From Nitrospirota bacterium (GTDB taxonomy: Bacteria > Nitrospirota > Leptospirillia > Leptospirillales > Leptospirillaceae): 42,107 bases of DNA. The stretch is from positions 1 through 42,107 of the forward strand of contig JAKAYF010000010.1 in the NCBI GenBank assembly GCA_021816465.1. The letters run 5' to 3'. Positions within the stretch are counted from its first letter, which is position 1. Each line of letters begins with the position of its first letter. Positions 7,701 through 19,043 of this stretch are shown piece by piece. Below the pieces are notes generated by a model that ran no database searches, had not been told where the DNA came from, and saw nothing but the letters and a program-made list of their open reading frames with translations. A program made the position numbers and the translations under genes.

Positions 7701-10700
7701 ATGTTCATCAAGATCCTTCTTGTTGGATCAGGACTGCTCATTGTCAGTCTCGGAACCATTCTGAGGAAGTATATCGACCCCCTCTTTGACGATTACCCTC
7801 TCCTTGCAACGCTTGCGCTTGGCGTTGTCATCCTCACCTTTACCGCCGCCATCATGGTCATCAGCACAAACTATGCAAAACCTCTTCCTCCCCGCTCAAA
7901 AAAGAAAAGACCCGGAGATACACCGCCGCCGCCAATCTCCTTTTTTCTGGAATGGGGAATCATTGCATCAATCCTGATCTTGATGGGCATTCATTTTTCA
8001 GCCAGCCAGGCAACCCTGGCATGGGGGCTGTGGATTACCGGCGGAACCATTTTTATCTCTATCCTGTTCTTCCTGATGATTCCCTCAACCGTTCCTCAAC
8101 AACTTCCCGGAGGAGAGGTCGGAACACGGCAAAACATTCTCCATCTTCCCCCCGGTGCTTTTGCCTTCTGGACAACAGCAATTTTTACCGGCGGATTTTT
8201 CCTCGTGATAGGAGCATTCCTAAAGCCTTACGCGACAGTTGCTGCAATCACGTCCTTTGGTGTCGGAACAGGATGGTGCATTTCAGCCTTGACCTTTGCC
8301 ATTCTGACGGGGATCCTTCTCGGAGGGATCACGGTCGTTCAGAGCGGCAACAACAGCAAGCTTGTTCCGGAAGAAAATTTCAGTACATTTCAGGGAAACC
8401 AGGACTTTAAATTCTCCATCATGAAAGCCTATTCTGAGTTCATCAACCATCTTGGACTCTTTAAGGCCGAATACAACGGGATTCTTCTCTGGGGAGGAAC
8501 CAGCGCTGGCAGAAACATCGTTGTCAGATCCTTTGCAGGAGAGTCCGGGAGATCGCTGCTCGAAATCAAACTCTCAAGTTTCAACCTCCTGGAAAAGCAT
8601 ATTCTGAAAGAGCAGCTCCAGAGATTTTTCAGAAAAATCAAAACGCTCCAGCCGGCACTCCTTCATATCACCGATTATGAAGAGGTTCTGGGAACCTCCG
8701 AAGGAGCCCTGCCCCCCCCCCTGGAATCCATCAGGGAGTTTCTTGAAAAGATCCTTCATATGAAAAACACGTTGGTCATCGCGACGGTCTCCTCTCTTTC
8801 AAATATCCCTGAAGATTTCAGAACGCCACCAATCATGCGCTGGGTTCTTGAAGTTCCCCTGCCCGATCCTTTAAGCCGATCAAGTATTTTAAAAAGGAGT
8901 CTGCTGACCGAGGCCAAGAAAAAAGAGGCACTATCAGGAGATATAGCATTGATGTCGGAAGAAATGATCAACGGGTACGACCTTAAAAAGCTCGGAGAAA
9001 TGATGGATGGCTTCAGCATCGAAGTCATTGAGGAGGTCGTTCATAATGCGCTCAATACCGCCAGGGAACTCAAGAGATCACTCCGTCAACTGGATCTCGA
9101 CGTAGCGATTCGTAAAAAGAAACAGGGCATCCAGGATCCGACAATTGGCCCGATGGAAGCGATCCGAGCCATTCTCACTCCCGAAAAGATCCGTCTCCCC
9201 CTGATTGAAAAGGCGGTTGAGCTGGCGATCCAGAACAAGAGGCGATCGAGGGAACCGATCATCATTGTCGGACCGGACCCGATTCTCAGGATGCAGATTA
9301 TCCAGCTTCTGGCAGAAAAGGAGCTTTTCAGTTTCAATGCCCTTCTCCATAAAGAGCTTTCAAGAAACAGCCTTGCCGCAATGCGAAATTTTATTATTCA
9401 GTCCAGAAAAAAGCGCCCCGCCATTCTCTATGTTGATCCGATCGAACTCCTTTTTCCCAGGGTGCAACTATCAAATTTCGGATACCACGGGGAAATCTAC
9501 AATCAGAAAGTCATCGAGCTCACACAGGTTCTGCAGGACAAGCAGTACTGGTTTGTCGGAAGCACACCACAACTTTCAAGCGTCGATCCGATGATACTCA
9601 GGAAGCTGACAAAGGTTATCGACATCAACGAACTGCAACGGGAGCTCATCTCCCAGATCGAAGAACATGCCCTGGCCCAGATACTTGACGGGGTCCCACT
9701 TGAAAATGTCGATCTCAGCCAGTTTTTCAAAGAGCCGGTTCTCACCGGGGAACCCCCTCCAAAGGAGATCCCGGAGCCCGATCAGCCCACCTCCGGACCG
9801 GACAACATCCAGATCAATCTTCCTCAGCTTCCGACAACGTTGATTCCCGGCTATATGGGGAGAGACGAAATTCAAGAAGAAATCATCTCCGTTCTCGACA
9901 GCTCAAGAATGAAGATCAGGGCGGGAGGATCCAAGCTGCTGGGCAGTTTCCTTTTTATCGGACCGAAACAGACGGGGAAGAAAACAATGGCACAGTCCAT
10001 GGCAGATCTCCTGTATAAAGACCCCAAAAGCTTCATCTATCGGGACATGAGCCTCTATGAAGAACTTTATTATTCAGAACAGTTGATCAGGAAACCCGTA
10101 CTTGAGCGTTCAGCGGTCAATGTTCCCGAAGGACTGTGGGATCTTCTGAAGGAAAATCCGAATCAGCTTCTCTACCTCGACAATATTGAAAGAGCACATC
10201 CTTCGATCTGGGCTCCGATAGAAGAGCTTCTCCGGACAGGAGCCCTGCACTGGCAAAAACAGGAGCTGCCACTTGAAAACCTGACCATTGTCATGGCATC
10301 AACGCTCTTCTCCCCCCAGGACATTGAAGCGCTCGATGTTGAGGACAGAGCGGGGGAAGTAGCAAGAATCGTCCAGAAAAATGACAGGAGGCTCGCCTAT
10401 CTTCCTGTGTTCCAGACACCCTTTCTCTCACTTCTCGACAGGATTCTTCCGTTTGTCCCTTATCGCGAGCAAGAACTCCGGGATGTCATTGACTTCGAGG
10501 TCAATCGGATTTTGAGATCCTTTCTTGAAGGGAAAAAGGCAAACATGACAATATCCACCGATCTTGGTCTTGTGGATGGAATTTACAACCAGATAGAACA
10601 GAAACATCCCGATTTCTCCAAAGCACGAACCATGACCCAAAACCTCATGCTGCCTGTCCTGCACAAGATTGACGATAAAATTGTCCCGGGATCCCCTCCA

Positions 10701-10793
10701 CAGGAGATCGTCCTGTTCTGGAGCGGAAATAAAGTTGATATCATCGCCCACTCATATGCCCAGCCAACTCCAGAGCCGGCAAGCACAGTCTGA
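7701..10793 (+). CDS. Membrane-anchored protein with three degenerate AAA modules
   Basis: A 1030-residue protein I cannot assign to a named family. Hydrophobic segments at about 2-21, 33-55, 81-100, 104-127, 152-174 and 178-213 give roughly six membrane helices; the rest should be cytoplasmic. Three AAA-like modules follow. Module 1 (about 235-455) is laid out like CDC48/FtsH ATPases, but its P-loop reads GGTSAGRN (265-272), lacking the lysine, and Walker B is LLHITDYEE. Module 2 (about 485-665) has GPDPILRM (524-531), also without GK[ST], and LYVDPIEL. Module 3 (about 745-1010) resembles the ClpB second domain (GSFLFIGP, DMS, LDNIERAHP) but has GPKQTGKKT, lysine where the Mg-binding threonine belongs, and DN for the catalytic DE; no GYVG pore loop is seen. 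A proline-rich linker (680-700) precedes module 3. It starts 2 bases after uvrC, so co-expression is likely. A scaffold or sensor role is my inference. Confidence 0.8.
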   Translation: MFIKILLVGSGLLIVSLGTILRKYIDPLFDDYPLLATLALGVVILTFTAAIMVISTNYAKPLPPRSKKKRPGDTPPPPISFFLEWGIIASILILMGIHFSASQATLAWGLWITGGTIFISILFFLMIPSTVPQQLPGGEVGTRQNILHLPPGAFAFWTTAIFTGGFFLVIGAFLKPYATVAAITSFGVGTGWCISALTFAILTGILLGGITVVQSGNNSKLVPEENFSTFQGNQDFKFSIMKAYSEFINHLGLFKAEYNGILLWGGTSAGRNIVVRSFAGESGRSLLEIKLSSFNLLEKHILKEQLQRFFRKIKTLQPALLHITDYEEVLGTSEGALPPPLESIREFLEKILHMKNTLVIATVSSLSNIPEDFRTPPIMRWVLEVPLPDPLSRSSILKRSLLTEAKKKEALSGDIALMSEEMINGYDLKKLGEMMDGFSIEVIEEVVHNALNTARELKRSLRQLDLDVAIRKKKQGIQDPTIGPMEAIRAILTPEKIRLPLIEKAVELAIQNKRRSREPIIIVGPDPILRMQIIQLLAEKELFSFNALLHKELSRNSLAAMRNFIIQSRKKRPAILYVDPIELLFPRVQLSNFGYHGEIYNQKVIELTQVLQDKQYWFVGSTPQLSSVDPMILRKLTKVIDINELQRELISQIEEHALAQILDGVPLENVDLSQFFKEPVLTGEPPPKEIPEPDQPTSGPDNIQINLPQLPTTLIPGYMGRDEIQEEIISVLDSSRMKIRAGGSKLLGSFLFIGPKQTGKKTMAQSMADLLYKDPKSFIYRDMSLYEELYYSEQLIRKPVLERSAVNVPEGLWDLLKENPNQLLYLDNIERAHPSIWAPIEELLRTGALHWQKQELPLENLTIVMASTLFSPQDIEALDVEDRAGEVARIVQKNDRRLAYLPVFQTPFLSLLDRILPFVPYREQELRDVIDFEVNRILRSFLEGKKANMTISTDLGLVDGIYNQIEQKHPDFSKARTMTQNLMLPVLHKIDDKIVPGSPPQEIVLFWSGNKVDIIAHSYAQPTPEPASTV

Positions 10794-10847
10794 TAGTCTG
10801 CGCAGCCTTGATAATCAAACTCCACTTTCAAAGGGCCCCCTATTTCA

Positions 10848-10876
10848 TTGACACCGGAACGGTCGCATGTTTAAAT
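10848..10876 (+). promoter_or_regulatory. Predicted promoter for thiC
   Basis: A perfect TTGACA (10848-10853) is followed after 17 bases by TTAAAT (10871-10876, 4 of 6 matches to the -10 consensus). It would give a leader of about 100 bases before the thiC ATG. The leader lacks the conserved cores of a TPP riboswitch. No intrinsic terminator is seen after the preceding gene, so read-through from upstream is also possible. Confidence 0.45.
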
Positions 10877-10953
10877 TTGAACTGTCCCTCAAAAGAATTA
10901 CCTGCGCAAAAGACAGCCAAGAGATCTTGTTCACAAGCTGTTCCAATACGTAA

Positions 10954-12381
<1,428 letters not shown>

Positions 12382-12442
12382 TCGACACGAACACAAAGGT
12401 CGATTGGGTCTCTGAAGTAAAGACAGTCCCGCTTTGGTCTTG

Positions 12443-12495
12443 ACCGGCTCCTTGCTGTTTATTTTTCAGCAGAAGGAGCCGGTTTTCATTTTTTT
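12443..12495 (+). terminator. Intrinsic terminator-like hairpin, possible attenuator before met genes
   Basis: The arms ACCGGCTCCTT and AAGGAGCCGGT pair over 11 perfect base pairs (12443-12453 with 12473-12483), extended by CTG/CAG inside with a small bulge, and are followed by a run rich in T (12484-12495). This is a textbook rho-independent terminator. It ends directly against the TTGGAGG Shine-Dalgarno of the next gene, leaving no room for a promoter between terminator and start codon. Either it ends thiC transcripts with partial read-through, or it is part of a regulated leader of the downstream genes. Confidence 0.85.
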
Positions 12496-12507
12496 GGAGG
12501 ATATAAG

Positions 12508-13203
12508 ATGCCAAGCATGAGGCTTGGAGCTCCGGTGTTCTTCAACAATATCCCTTTTCAGATCGAAGAGCGCCAGATCCTCCGCGAGATGCGCATTCCC
12601 AAAAAGTCTTTCCTCAAGGATCTCGATGAACCGGGGCTCGCATCCCAGATCAAAAAAGCGATTGATGAAGGATACCGGCTGATCCATGGTCGCGGAGTGT
12701 TCCGGACCCTTTCCATTACGGGGGTCGAAGACAAGAAAGTGCTTACCCGGGAAACAAACACATTGTTTGTCGGGGAAAAGATGGTTAAACTGCTTAAAAA
12801 TTGCGACTATGCGACACTCCTTGTCGCAACAATCGGACCACAAGTTGAAGACCGGGTCGACGAGCTTGCCGGAAGCGAACCTGCCTATTCCTATTTCCTG
12901 GAACGGGTGGGAGCATGGATGGCCGACTACATGGGAATCGTTATTGACCATGCAATCGAAAAAGAAATCATCCGGTTCGGATACAAAAAGACATTTCGAT
13001 TCGGAGTAGGCTACGGAGATTGGCCTCTATCCACCCAGACCGAGGTCATGGAATTGACCCAGGCAGACAAAATTGGAATCTCCCTGAACGAATCATTCAT
13101 CATGTCTCCAAGGCTTTCCGTTTCAGCTGTCATCGGATGGGAACGGATCATTGAGGGACAAAAACTGGCCAATGAGCCGGAAAGCGAGAACGAAGAACAG
13201 TGA
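12508..13203 (+). CDS. Stand-alone methionine synthase reactivation (AdoMet-binding) domain
   Basis: The 231-residue protein corresponds to the C-terminal activation domain of cobalamin-dependent methionine synthase, which binds S-adenosylmethionine and re-methylates cobalamin after it is oxidised. The signature RFGVGYGDWPL (164-174) parallels the R-x3-G-Y-P family motif, followed by the conserved region ending in SPRLSVSAVIG (200-210). The preceding helical stretch (about 105-160, ATIGPQVEDRV) also fits. MetH, encoded immediately downstream with a GTGA overlap, lacks this domain, so the two proteins should act together. Such split systems are known in several bacteria (Thermotoga for example). 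TTGGAGG lies 7 bases before the ATG. Confidence 0.88.
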   Translation: MPSMRLGAPVFFNNIPFQIEERQILREMRIPKKSFLKDLDEPGLASQIKKAIDEGYRLIHGRGVFRTLSITGVEDKKVLTRETNTLFVGEKMVKLLKNCDYATLLVATIGPQVEDRVDELAGSEPAYSYFLERVGAWMADYMGIVIDHAIEKEIIRFGYKKTFRFGVGYGDWPLSTQTEVMELTQADKIGISLNESFIMSPRLSVSAVIGWERIIEGQKLANEPESENEEQ

Positions 13204-15638
13204 AGCCCCTGCTTGAACGCCTGAAATATGAAGTTCTTCTTCTGGACGGCTCCATGGGAGCCCTCCTCCAGTCCCGTGGACTTCCTGCAGGTTATGCACC
13301 GGACCTCTGGAACATTGAAAAACCCCAGGAAATTCAGGCGGTCCACACCGAATATGTCAATGCCGGCTCAGATATCATTCTGACAAATACCTTCGGAGCC
13401 TCAAGACTCAGGCTCTCAGAGTACAACGCCCAGGACCGCATCCGGGAAATCAATTTCCATGCGGTTGAACTGGCACAAAGGGCTGCTCGAGGAAAAGCCT
13501 ACGTGGCTGGCGATATCGGACCATCCGGAACAACCATCGCTCCGTTTGGAGACCTCCCGTTTGATGACGCAATCGCCATTTTCTACGAACAGGCAAAACT
13601 TCTGCTTGAGGCCGGCGCCGACCTCATCGCGATAGAAACCATGTTCGACATTCAGGAGATGCGAGCAGCCCTCATCGGCGTGCGGGAGGCGGTCAACGGA
13701 CGCATTCCTGTAATGGCCCTCATGACATTCAACATGGACGGCATTACCGACTCCGGCTCCGATCCTGAAACGGCAGCAAGTGTGCTTGAAGGCTTTTCTG
13801 TTGACATCATGGGACTGAACTGCTCCGTTGGACCGGAGGCCATGGTTCCTGTCGTCTCAAGGCTTGGCCAGACAACAGATACGTTCATTGCGGTCGAACC
13901 GAATGCCGGGCTTCCCGTCCATCGAAATGGAGAAACACTCTACCTCACCGGAGCGGAGGAGGTTGCCAGATTTGCGCCTTCCTTTGTTGAAGCAGGCGCA
14001 AACATTATTGGCGGTTGCTGCGGAACGACCCCGGAATATATAAGGATCCTCTCGAAGACCGTCAAGGGTGCATCTCCCATCTCAAGACCAACCCCGTCTC
14101 TTCTGAAGATCTCTTCCAGAACCAGCATGACCTTGATTGGAGATGGCGTTCCCTTTCTCATCGTCGGAGAAAAAATCAATCCAACAGGCAAAAAGATCTT
14201 TTCTGAAGCGATCGCAAACGGACAAGTCGACCTGATCGTGGCGGAAGCCAGAAAAGAGGCCGAGGCAGGAGCCGGTGCCCTCGACGTCAATGTTGGCGTG
14301 CCGCTTGTCAACGAAGCGGAGATGATGGCGAAAGCGATTACCGCTATTCAGAATGTAGTTTCACTGCCACTGGTTATTGACTCATCCTACGCATCGGCAC
14401 TCGAGGCCGGCCTGAAGCTTTATCCGGGACGGGCACTCGTCAACTCTGTCAACGCGGAAGATGAACGCCTTGAGGAGGTATTGCCGCTCATTCGAAAATA
14501 CGGTGCGGCCGTCATTGCGCTCGTATCCGGAGACAACATACCTGAAACAGCAGCCGAACGCATGAAAAATGCCGAGAAGATCCTGAGACGCGCTGAAGAG
14601 CTGGGAATCCGCCCGCGCGATCTGATCTTCGACACGCTGGCACTGACGGTAAGTGCCGTTCAGGAAGCAGCAAAGCAAACTCTTGACACGATCTCCCTCA
14701 TTAAAAAAGAGCTTCGATTACCCACTATTCTGGGGCTCTCGAATGTCTCATTTGGACTTCCCGCCAGGAAAATCGTTCACAACAACTTCCTCTCCATGGC
14801 AATCGGTGCAGGGCTTGACGCTGCAATATGCGACCCTTACGACCAGGTTCTTCATCAAACAGTTGCCGCATCATCCCTCTTTGCAAGGCGTGATCCCGAC
14901 TGCCGGATCTACCTGAACAAGGCAGCGGCATGGACTCCAGCATCAGGAACACAGCCCTCTCAAAAAGAGGCTGCTCCCAGAACAACCTCTGAAGCCATAA
15001 GACAGGCGATTCTCGAAGGAGAACGTGACGGCATCGCAGCCCTTTGCCAGAAGGGTCTTGATGAAGGACTTTCGGCCTTTACCATATTTCTGGACATCAT
15101 GACTCCGGCGATCCGTCATCTTGGCGATCTTTTTGGACAACGGGTCAAGTTCATTCCTCACCTGATCGCCGGGGCAGATGCGATGAAAAAAGGCGTGGAA
15201 GTTCTTCAGCCCCACCTCGAAGCGGACGGTCCCGTCGAACCCAAGGGGTGCGTTGTCTTCGCAACGGTTAAGGGAGATATCCACGATATCGGAAAAAATA
15301 TATGTATCCTGATGCTCAGGAACTTTGGTTTTTCCGTCATTGACCTTGGACGAAATGTTCCGCTTGATGACATTCTTGCTGCGGCAGAAAAACATCAGGC
15401 ACAGATCATTGCACTGAGTGCATTGATGACTACGACCATGATGCAGATGAAAATTGCAATTGAGACAATTAGGGAAAAGAATCTTCCCTACAAGGTCATG
15501 GTTGGAGGGGCGGTTGTCACGCCAAAGTTTTCGACAGAAATTCATGCGGATGGCTACGGAAAAGATGTTGGAGATGTCGTTCCATTGGCTGAGAAACTGA
15601 TCAGCGCATTCTCAGGTCTGGACGTCCCGGTTGCCTAA
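13200..15638 (+). CDS. metH: Cobalamin-dependent methionine synthase lacking activation domain
   Basis: MetH moves a methyl group from methyltetrahydrofolate through cobalamin to homocysteine. The 812 residues contain the homocysteine-binding barrel (about 1-290) with zinc ligands C208, C273 and C274 (GGCCGTTP), the pterin-binding barrel (about 315-575, with VGEKINPTG at its start), the cobalamin cap (about 600-680) and the B12 domain with D693-x-H695-x2-G698, where H695 is the lower cobalt ligand. E. coli MetH is about 1227 residues; the missing part is the AdoMet activation domain, supplied by the preceding gene. The GTG start at 13200 overlaps that gene's TGA. The stop overlaps the stop of the convergent gene in the tetranucleotide CTAA. 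Confidence 0.96.
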   Translation: MKPLLERLKYEVLLLDGSMGALLQSRGLPAGYAPDLWNIEKPQEIQAVHTEYVNAGSDIILTNTFGASRLRLSEYNAQDRIREINFHAVELAQRAARGKAYVAGDIGPSGTTIAPFGDLPFDDAIAIFYEQAKLLLEAGADLIAIETMFDIQEMRAALIGVREAVNGRIPVMALMTFNMDGITDSGSDPETAASVLEGFSVDIMGLNCSVGPEAMVPVVSRLGQTTDTFIAVEPNAGLPVHRNGETLYLTGAEEVARFAPSFVEAGANIIGGCCGTTPEYIRILSKTVKGASPISRPTPSLLKISSRTSMTLIGDGVPFLIVGEKINPTGKKIFSEAIANGQVDLIVAEARKEAEAGAGALDVNVGVPLVNEAEMMAKAITAIQNVVSLPLVIDSSYASALEAGLKLYPGRALVNSVNAEDERLEEVLPLIRKYGAAVIALVSGDNIPETAAERMKNAEKILRRAEELGIRPRDLIFDTLALTVSAVQEAAKQTLDTISLIKKELRLPTILGLSNVSFGLPARKIVHNNFLSMAIGAGLDAAICDPYDQVLHQTVAASSLFARRDPDCRIYLNKAAAWTPASGTQPSQKEAAPRTTSEAIRQAILEGERDGIAALCQKGLDEGLSAFTIFLDIMTPAIRHLGDLFGQRVKFIPHLIAGADAMKKGVEVLQPHLEADGPVEPKGCVVFATVKGDIHDIGKNICILMLRNFGFSVIDLGRNVPLDDILAAAEKHQAQIIALSALMTTTMMQMKIAIETIREKNLPYKVMVGGAVVTPKFSTEIHADGYGKDVGDVVPLAEKLISAFSGLDVPVA

Positions 15639-16501
15639 GAACCCCCTGTCGTGATTCTGAGGCCATCGTAGGCCACGAAAACAGACGGGGGCAACATTCT
15701 TGATAGCTCTTCATGCTCAAGGGAATGGGAAAGATGGGTAATAAACGCTCTTTTCGGATTTAACCGTTCAATCAGCGCAAGAGCCTCATGGATCCCGAAA
15801 TGGGACTCATGAGGCTCATATTTCACCGCACCTACAATCAATGTCTCAACACCATAAAGTGCCTCCCATGACTCATCCGGAATCCCCTTGCAATCGGTCA
15901 GGTAGACCAGATCGTTGATTCTCACGGCATGGTTCATCACCGGTCCATGATACACAGGAAATGAAATAACGCTCATTCCAAGGATATCCGCAGGGCCGGT
16001 TATTTCATGGGGAATCAGTTTGGGCCGGGAAAGACCTCCCCGGTTTGCCTCGGAAAAAGCATAGGGAAACATCATCTGGACTCGGGACAATGTATAAGAA
16101 TCCGCATAAACCGGAATTTCCCTTTTCTGGATATAGTTAAAGATCCGAAGCTCATCAAGGCCCAAAACATGATCCGCATGGGGATGGGTAAAGATCACTC
16201 CGTCTATGGTGACAACACCATTTTTTAAGGACTGGTATCGCAGATCCGGCGACGTATCAATCAACAGATTTTTACCGGCACAACGAACCAGGACAGATGA
16301 GCGGGTACGACGATTTTTCTTGTCGGTGGAAATGCAAACCGGGCAGGAACAACCAATTACGGGAACCCCTGATGAGGCTCCCGTTCCCAAAAAAAGGACA
16401 TCGAGACTCTTTCTCCCGGGAGAGAGCTGATCACTCAGCTCATCTGCGGAAGAAAGAAAGGAGGAAGGATGGTCAGGGAAGGACGGTAAAGATGCGGACA
16501 T
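15635..16501 (-). CDS. PhnP-like metallo-beta-lactamase-fold phosphodiesterase
   Basis: A 288-residue metallohydrolase. The metal-binding motif HPHADH is at about residues 111-116, with later ligands in PVYHGP, the YLTDCKG aspartate and THLSHS. Near the start, LFLGTGASSGVP is followed by GCSCPVC, a cysteine cluster found in PhnP-type enzymes, where it forms a structural zinc site. PhnP hydrolyses cyclic ribosyl phosphates in phosphonate breakdown, but no other phn gene is nearby and many homologues have unknown substrates. The first 31 residues are extra and poorly conserved; no good internal start exists. It overlaps the cyclophilin gene upstream by 29 bases and is probably the last member of the rlmI-distal typA operon. 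Confidence 0.82.
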   Translation of the reverse strand: MSASLPSFPDHPSSFLSSADELSDQLSPGRKSLDVLFLGTGASSGVPVIGCSCPVCISTDKKNRRTRSSVLVRCAGKNLLIDTSPDLRYQSLKNGVVTIDGVIFTHPHADHVLGLDELRIFNYIQKREIPVYADSYTLSRVQMMFPYAFSEANRGGLSRPKLIPHEITGPADILGMSVISFPVYHGPVMNHAVRINDLVYLTDCKGIPDESWEALYGVETLIVGAVKYEPHESHFGIHEALALIERLNPKRAFITHLSHSLEHEELSRMLPPSVFVAYDGLRITTGGS

Positions 16502-17132
16502 GGTTAATAACCACAGGTGTTACCGGGCGATCCCTTCGATCGGTTGGAACAAGAGAAATTGCATCTGCCACATCCTGGCCGGAAACAACCTCTCCGAAAA
16601 TGGTGTAGTTTCCTGCAAGCCAGGGAGCAGGGGCTACCGTGATAAAAAACTGGCTTCCGTTTGTGTTCGGGCCGGCGTTGGCCATTGCAAGTACGCCTTT
16701 TTTAGTGAAGTCCCTTGTGGGATCAATCTCGTCATTAAACTGGTATCCGGGACCGCCCATTCCATTACCAAGGGGATCACCACCCTGGATCATGAAGTTT
16801 TTAATAACGCGGTGGAAGATCAACCCATCATAAAACTTCCGCTTGACCATCTCCCTTGTCTGGGGATCAAGGAACTCTTTCTTTCCGGTTGCCAGCCCAA
16901 CAAAGTTTTCAACAGCATGGGGAGCCGACTGCTTGAGCAGCAGACATGTTATCTTTCCCATTGAAGTATCAAATTCGGCATATTCACCAGGAGCCAATGA
17001 TTGCCCTGATGCCTGTGCATTTTCCATTCCTGCTCCAGTCGTTAATAACACACCCGTTAAGAAAACAACCAACCAGGAGCTGAAGCCTTTCCCGGATAGG
17101 GATTTCCATTTAATCAGATTGAGTCCATTCAT
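16473..17132 (-). CDS. Cyclophilin-type peptidyl-prolyl isomerase, exported
   Basis: A 219-residue protein with a signal peptide (basic start, hydrophobic core at 20-33, likely cleavage after AQA near residue 41) and a complete cyclophilin domain: FHRVI (106-110) with the catalytic arginine, QGGDP (116-120), GSQFFIT (159-165) and a tail reading AGNYTIFG (173-180). It should catalyse proline isomerisation during folding of periplasmic proteins. The ATG overlaps the stop of typA (ATGA), and its own end overlaps the metallohydrolase gene, so the three form a tightly packed unit. The export signal argues against a direct partnership with cytoplasmic TypA. Confidence 0.93.
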   Translation of the reverse strand: MNGLNLIKWKSLSGKGFSSWLVVFLTGVLLTTGAGMENAQASGQSLAPGEYAEFDTSMGKITCLLLKQSAPHAVENFVGLATGKKEFLDPQTREMVKRKFYDGLIFHRVIKNFMIQGGDPLGNGMGGPGYQFNDEIDPTRDFTKKGVLAMANAGPNTNGSQFFITVAPAPWLAGNYTIFGEVVSGQDVADAISLVPTDRRDRPVTPVVINHVRIFTVLP

Positions 17133-18988
17133 TTTTTTCCTGCCCTTTTCCGGTCGTTTTCAGAAAGAAGCTTCTTGCGGATCCGAAGATTTTCAGGTGT
17201 AACCTCCAGGATCTCATCCTCTTCCAGAAACTCGAGTGTCTGCTCAAGACTCATAAGGCGCGGGGGGGTCAAAACGATTGCTTCCTCCGCATTTGAAGAG
17301 CGAATATTGTTGAGATGTTTCTTCTTGCATGGGTTCACAGCAAGATCCGTAGGACGGGAATGGGCACCGATAACCATTCCTTCGTAAACCTTGACGCCAG
17401 GGTTGACGAAGAGAACTCCCCTTTCCTGCACGTTAACCATGGCATAGGCAACAGTTTCACCTTGTTCCATGGAAATCAGAGCTCCGTTAACCCGGCCGGG
17501 AATGTCACCCTTAAAGTCCCCGTAGCCGTGGAATGTATGCGTCAAAAGTCCGGTTCCCCTCGTATCGGAGAGAAATTCGCTCCTGTATCCAAGAAGACCT
17601 CTGGCAGGAATCAGGAATTCGAGACGGACATGACCACCTCTCTGGGGAGCCATATTGAGCATCTCCCCTTTCCGGGGCCCAAGTTTTTCCATAACGGTTC
17701 CAACATACTCTTCAGCGACATCGATGACCAGATACTCGTAAGGCTCCTGTTTTGATGAGCCCTCACCCTTGAAAAGGACCTTCGGCCTGGAGACCTGAAA
17801 CTCATACCCTTCGCGTCTCATTGTCTCGATCAGGATCCCGAGGTGAAGCTCACCACGACCGGAAACCTTGAATGAGTCAGGGCTGTCGGTCTCTTCCACC
17901 CGGAGTGCCACGTTGGAACGGATCTCCTTGAAGAGACGGTCCCTGAGATTTCTTGACGTCACAAACTTCCCTTCCTGGCCTGCAAGAGGAGAGTTGTTAA
18001 CCAGAAATTCCATAGAGATAGTGGGCTCACCAATTTCAATAGGGGGCAGTTCACCGACTGTCGTCAGATCGGAGAGGATATCTCCGATCCTGAGATCCGG
18101 GAAGGCTGCAACCAGAATAATATCCCCTGCTCTTGCGGAGGGAACCTCAACTTTTTTCAAGCCTTCAAAGGACATGATTTTCTTGACCTTGCCGCGCTCG
18201 ATGATTTCCCCGTTCACAACGCGACCGATCGTTTCGGCATTCGAGACTTTTCCGCGAATGACTCGACCGAGGGCACACTGGCCAATATAAGAATCGTACT
18301 CAAGGCTGGTCACCTGCATCAGAAATGGTCCGTTGACATCAACCGCCGGAGGGGGAGTAAAGTTGATAATTGTTTCAAAGAGGGGGATCAGGTTATCGGA
18401 TGGAACCGAAAGATCCATTGTTGCATACCCTTTTTTTGCAGACGCATACACAACCGGAAAGTCCATCTGCTCATCTGTTGCACCAAGCTCGACAAAAAGG
18501 CTGAAGACATCGTTCAATGCCTCCACAGGCCTCGCATCCGGACGATCGATCTTGTTCAGAACAACGATTGGCTTCAACCCCATTGAAAGAGCCTTGTTCA
18601 GAACGAACCTTGTCTGTGGCATTGGGCCATCATAGGCGTCAACGACAAGAAGAACGCCATCAACCATCGTCATGGTCCGTTCGACTTCTCCGGAAAAGTC
18701 CGCATGGCCGGGAGTATCGACAATGTTAATCTTGTAATCACCGTAGTGGACCGAAGTGTTTTTCGCAAGAATAGTGATTCCCCGCTCCTTTTCAAGAGCA
18801 TTGGAATCCATGACGCGTTCTTCGACAACTTCATTCTCGCGAAAAACGTGGCCTTGCTGGAGAAGCTTGTCCACAAGCGTTGTCTTTCCATGATCAACAT
18901 GGGCAATAATCGCGATATTCCTTGAATGAAGAAGATTTTCTGGAGATGCAGACGGTACCGATGACGGAACAGATGATGGGGTTTCCAT
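17129..18988 (-). CDS. typA: Ribosome-binding GTPase TypA/BipA
   Basis: TypA/BipA is a translational GTPase related to EF-G and LepA that assists ribosome assembly and stress adaptation. The 619 residues show G1 AHVDHGKT (29-36), G2 RGIT (69-72), G3 DTPG (91-94) and G4 NKID (145-148), then the domain II barrel, EF-G-like domains III and V and the BipA-specific C-terminal domain ([18 protein letters not shown] region). A 20-residue serine/proline-rich extension precedes the G domain and is unusual. It has its own promoter at 19044-19073 and heads the unit typA-ppi-phnP-like. Confidence 0.96.
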   Translation of the reverse strand: METPSSVPSSVPSASPENLLHSRNIAIIAHVDHGKTTLVDKLLQQGHVFRENEVVEERVMDSNALEKERGITILAKNTSVHYGDYKINIVDTPGHADFSGEVERTMTMVDGVLLVVDAYDGPMPQTRFVLNKALSMGLKPIVVLNKIDRPDARPVEALNDVFSLFVELGATDEQMDFPVVYASAKKGYATMDLSVPSDNLIPLFETIINFTPPPAVDVNGPFLMQVTSLEYDSYIGQCALGRVIRGKVSNAETIGRVVNGEIIERGKVKKIMSFEGLKKVEVPSARAGDIILVAAFPDLRIGDILSDLTTVGELPPIEIGEPTISMEFLVNNSPLAGQEGKFVTSRNLRDRLFKEIRSNVALRVEETDSPDSFKVSGRGELHLGILIETMRREGYEFQVSRPKVLFKGEGSSKQEPYEYLVIDVAEEYVGTVMEKLGPRKGEMLNMAPQRGGHVRLEFLIPARGLLGYRSEFLSDTRGTGLLTHTFHGYGDFKGDIPGRVNGALISMEQGETVAYAMVNVQERGVLFVNPGVKVYEGMVIGAHSRPTDLAVNPCKKKHLNNIRSSNAEEAIVLTPPRLMSLEQTLEFLEEDEILEVTPENLRIRKKLLSENDRKRAGKK

Positions 18989-19043
18989 AATGGAGAAGAT
19001 CCTCGCAATTTTTTAAGCCGGTTTTATTATTTCAAATCGCTTC

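Noticed and set aside
12382-12507. Cobalamin, SAM or SAH riboswitch before the methionine synthase unit
   Set aside because: The spacer is too short for a cobalamin switch and I see no conserved core of the SAM or SAH types; only generic hairpins are supported.
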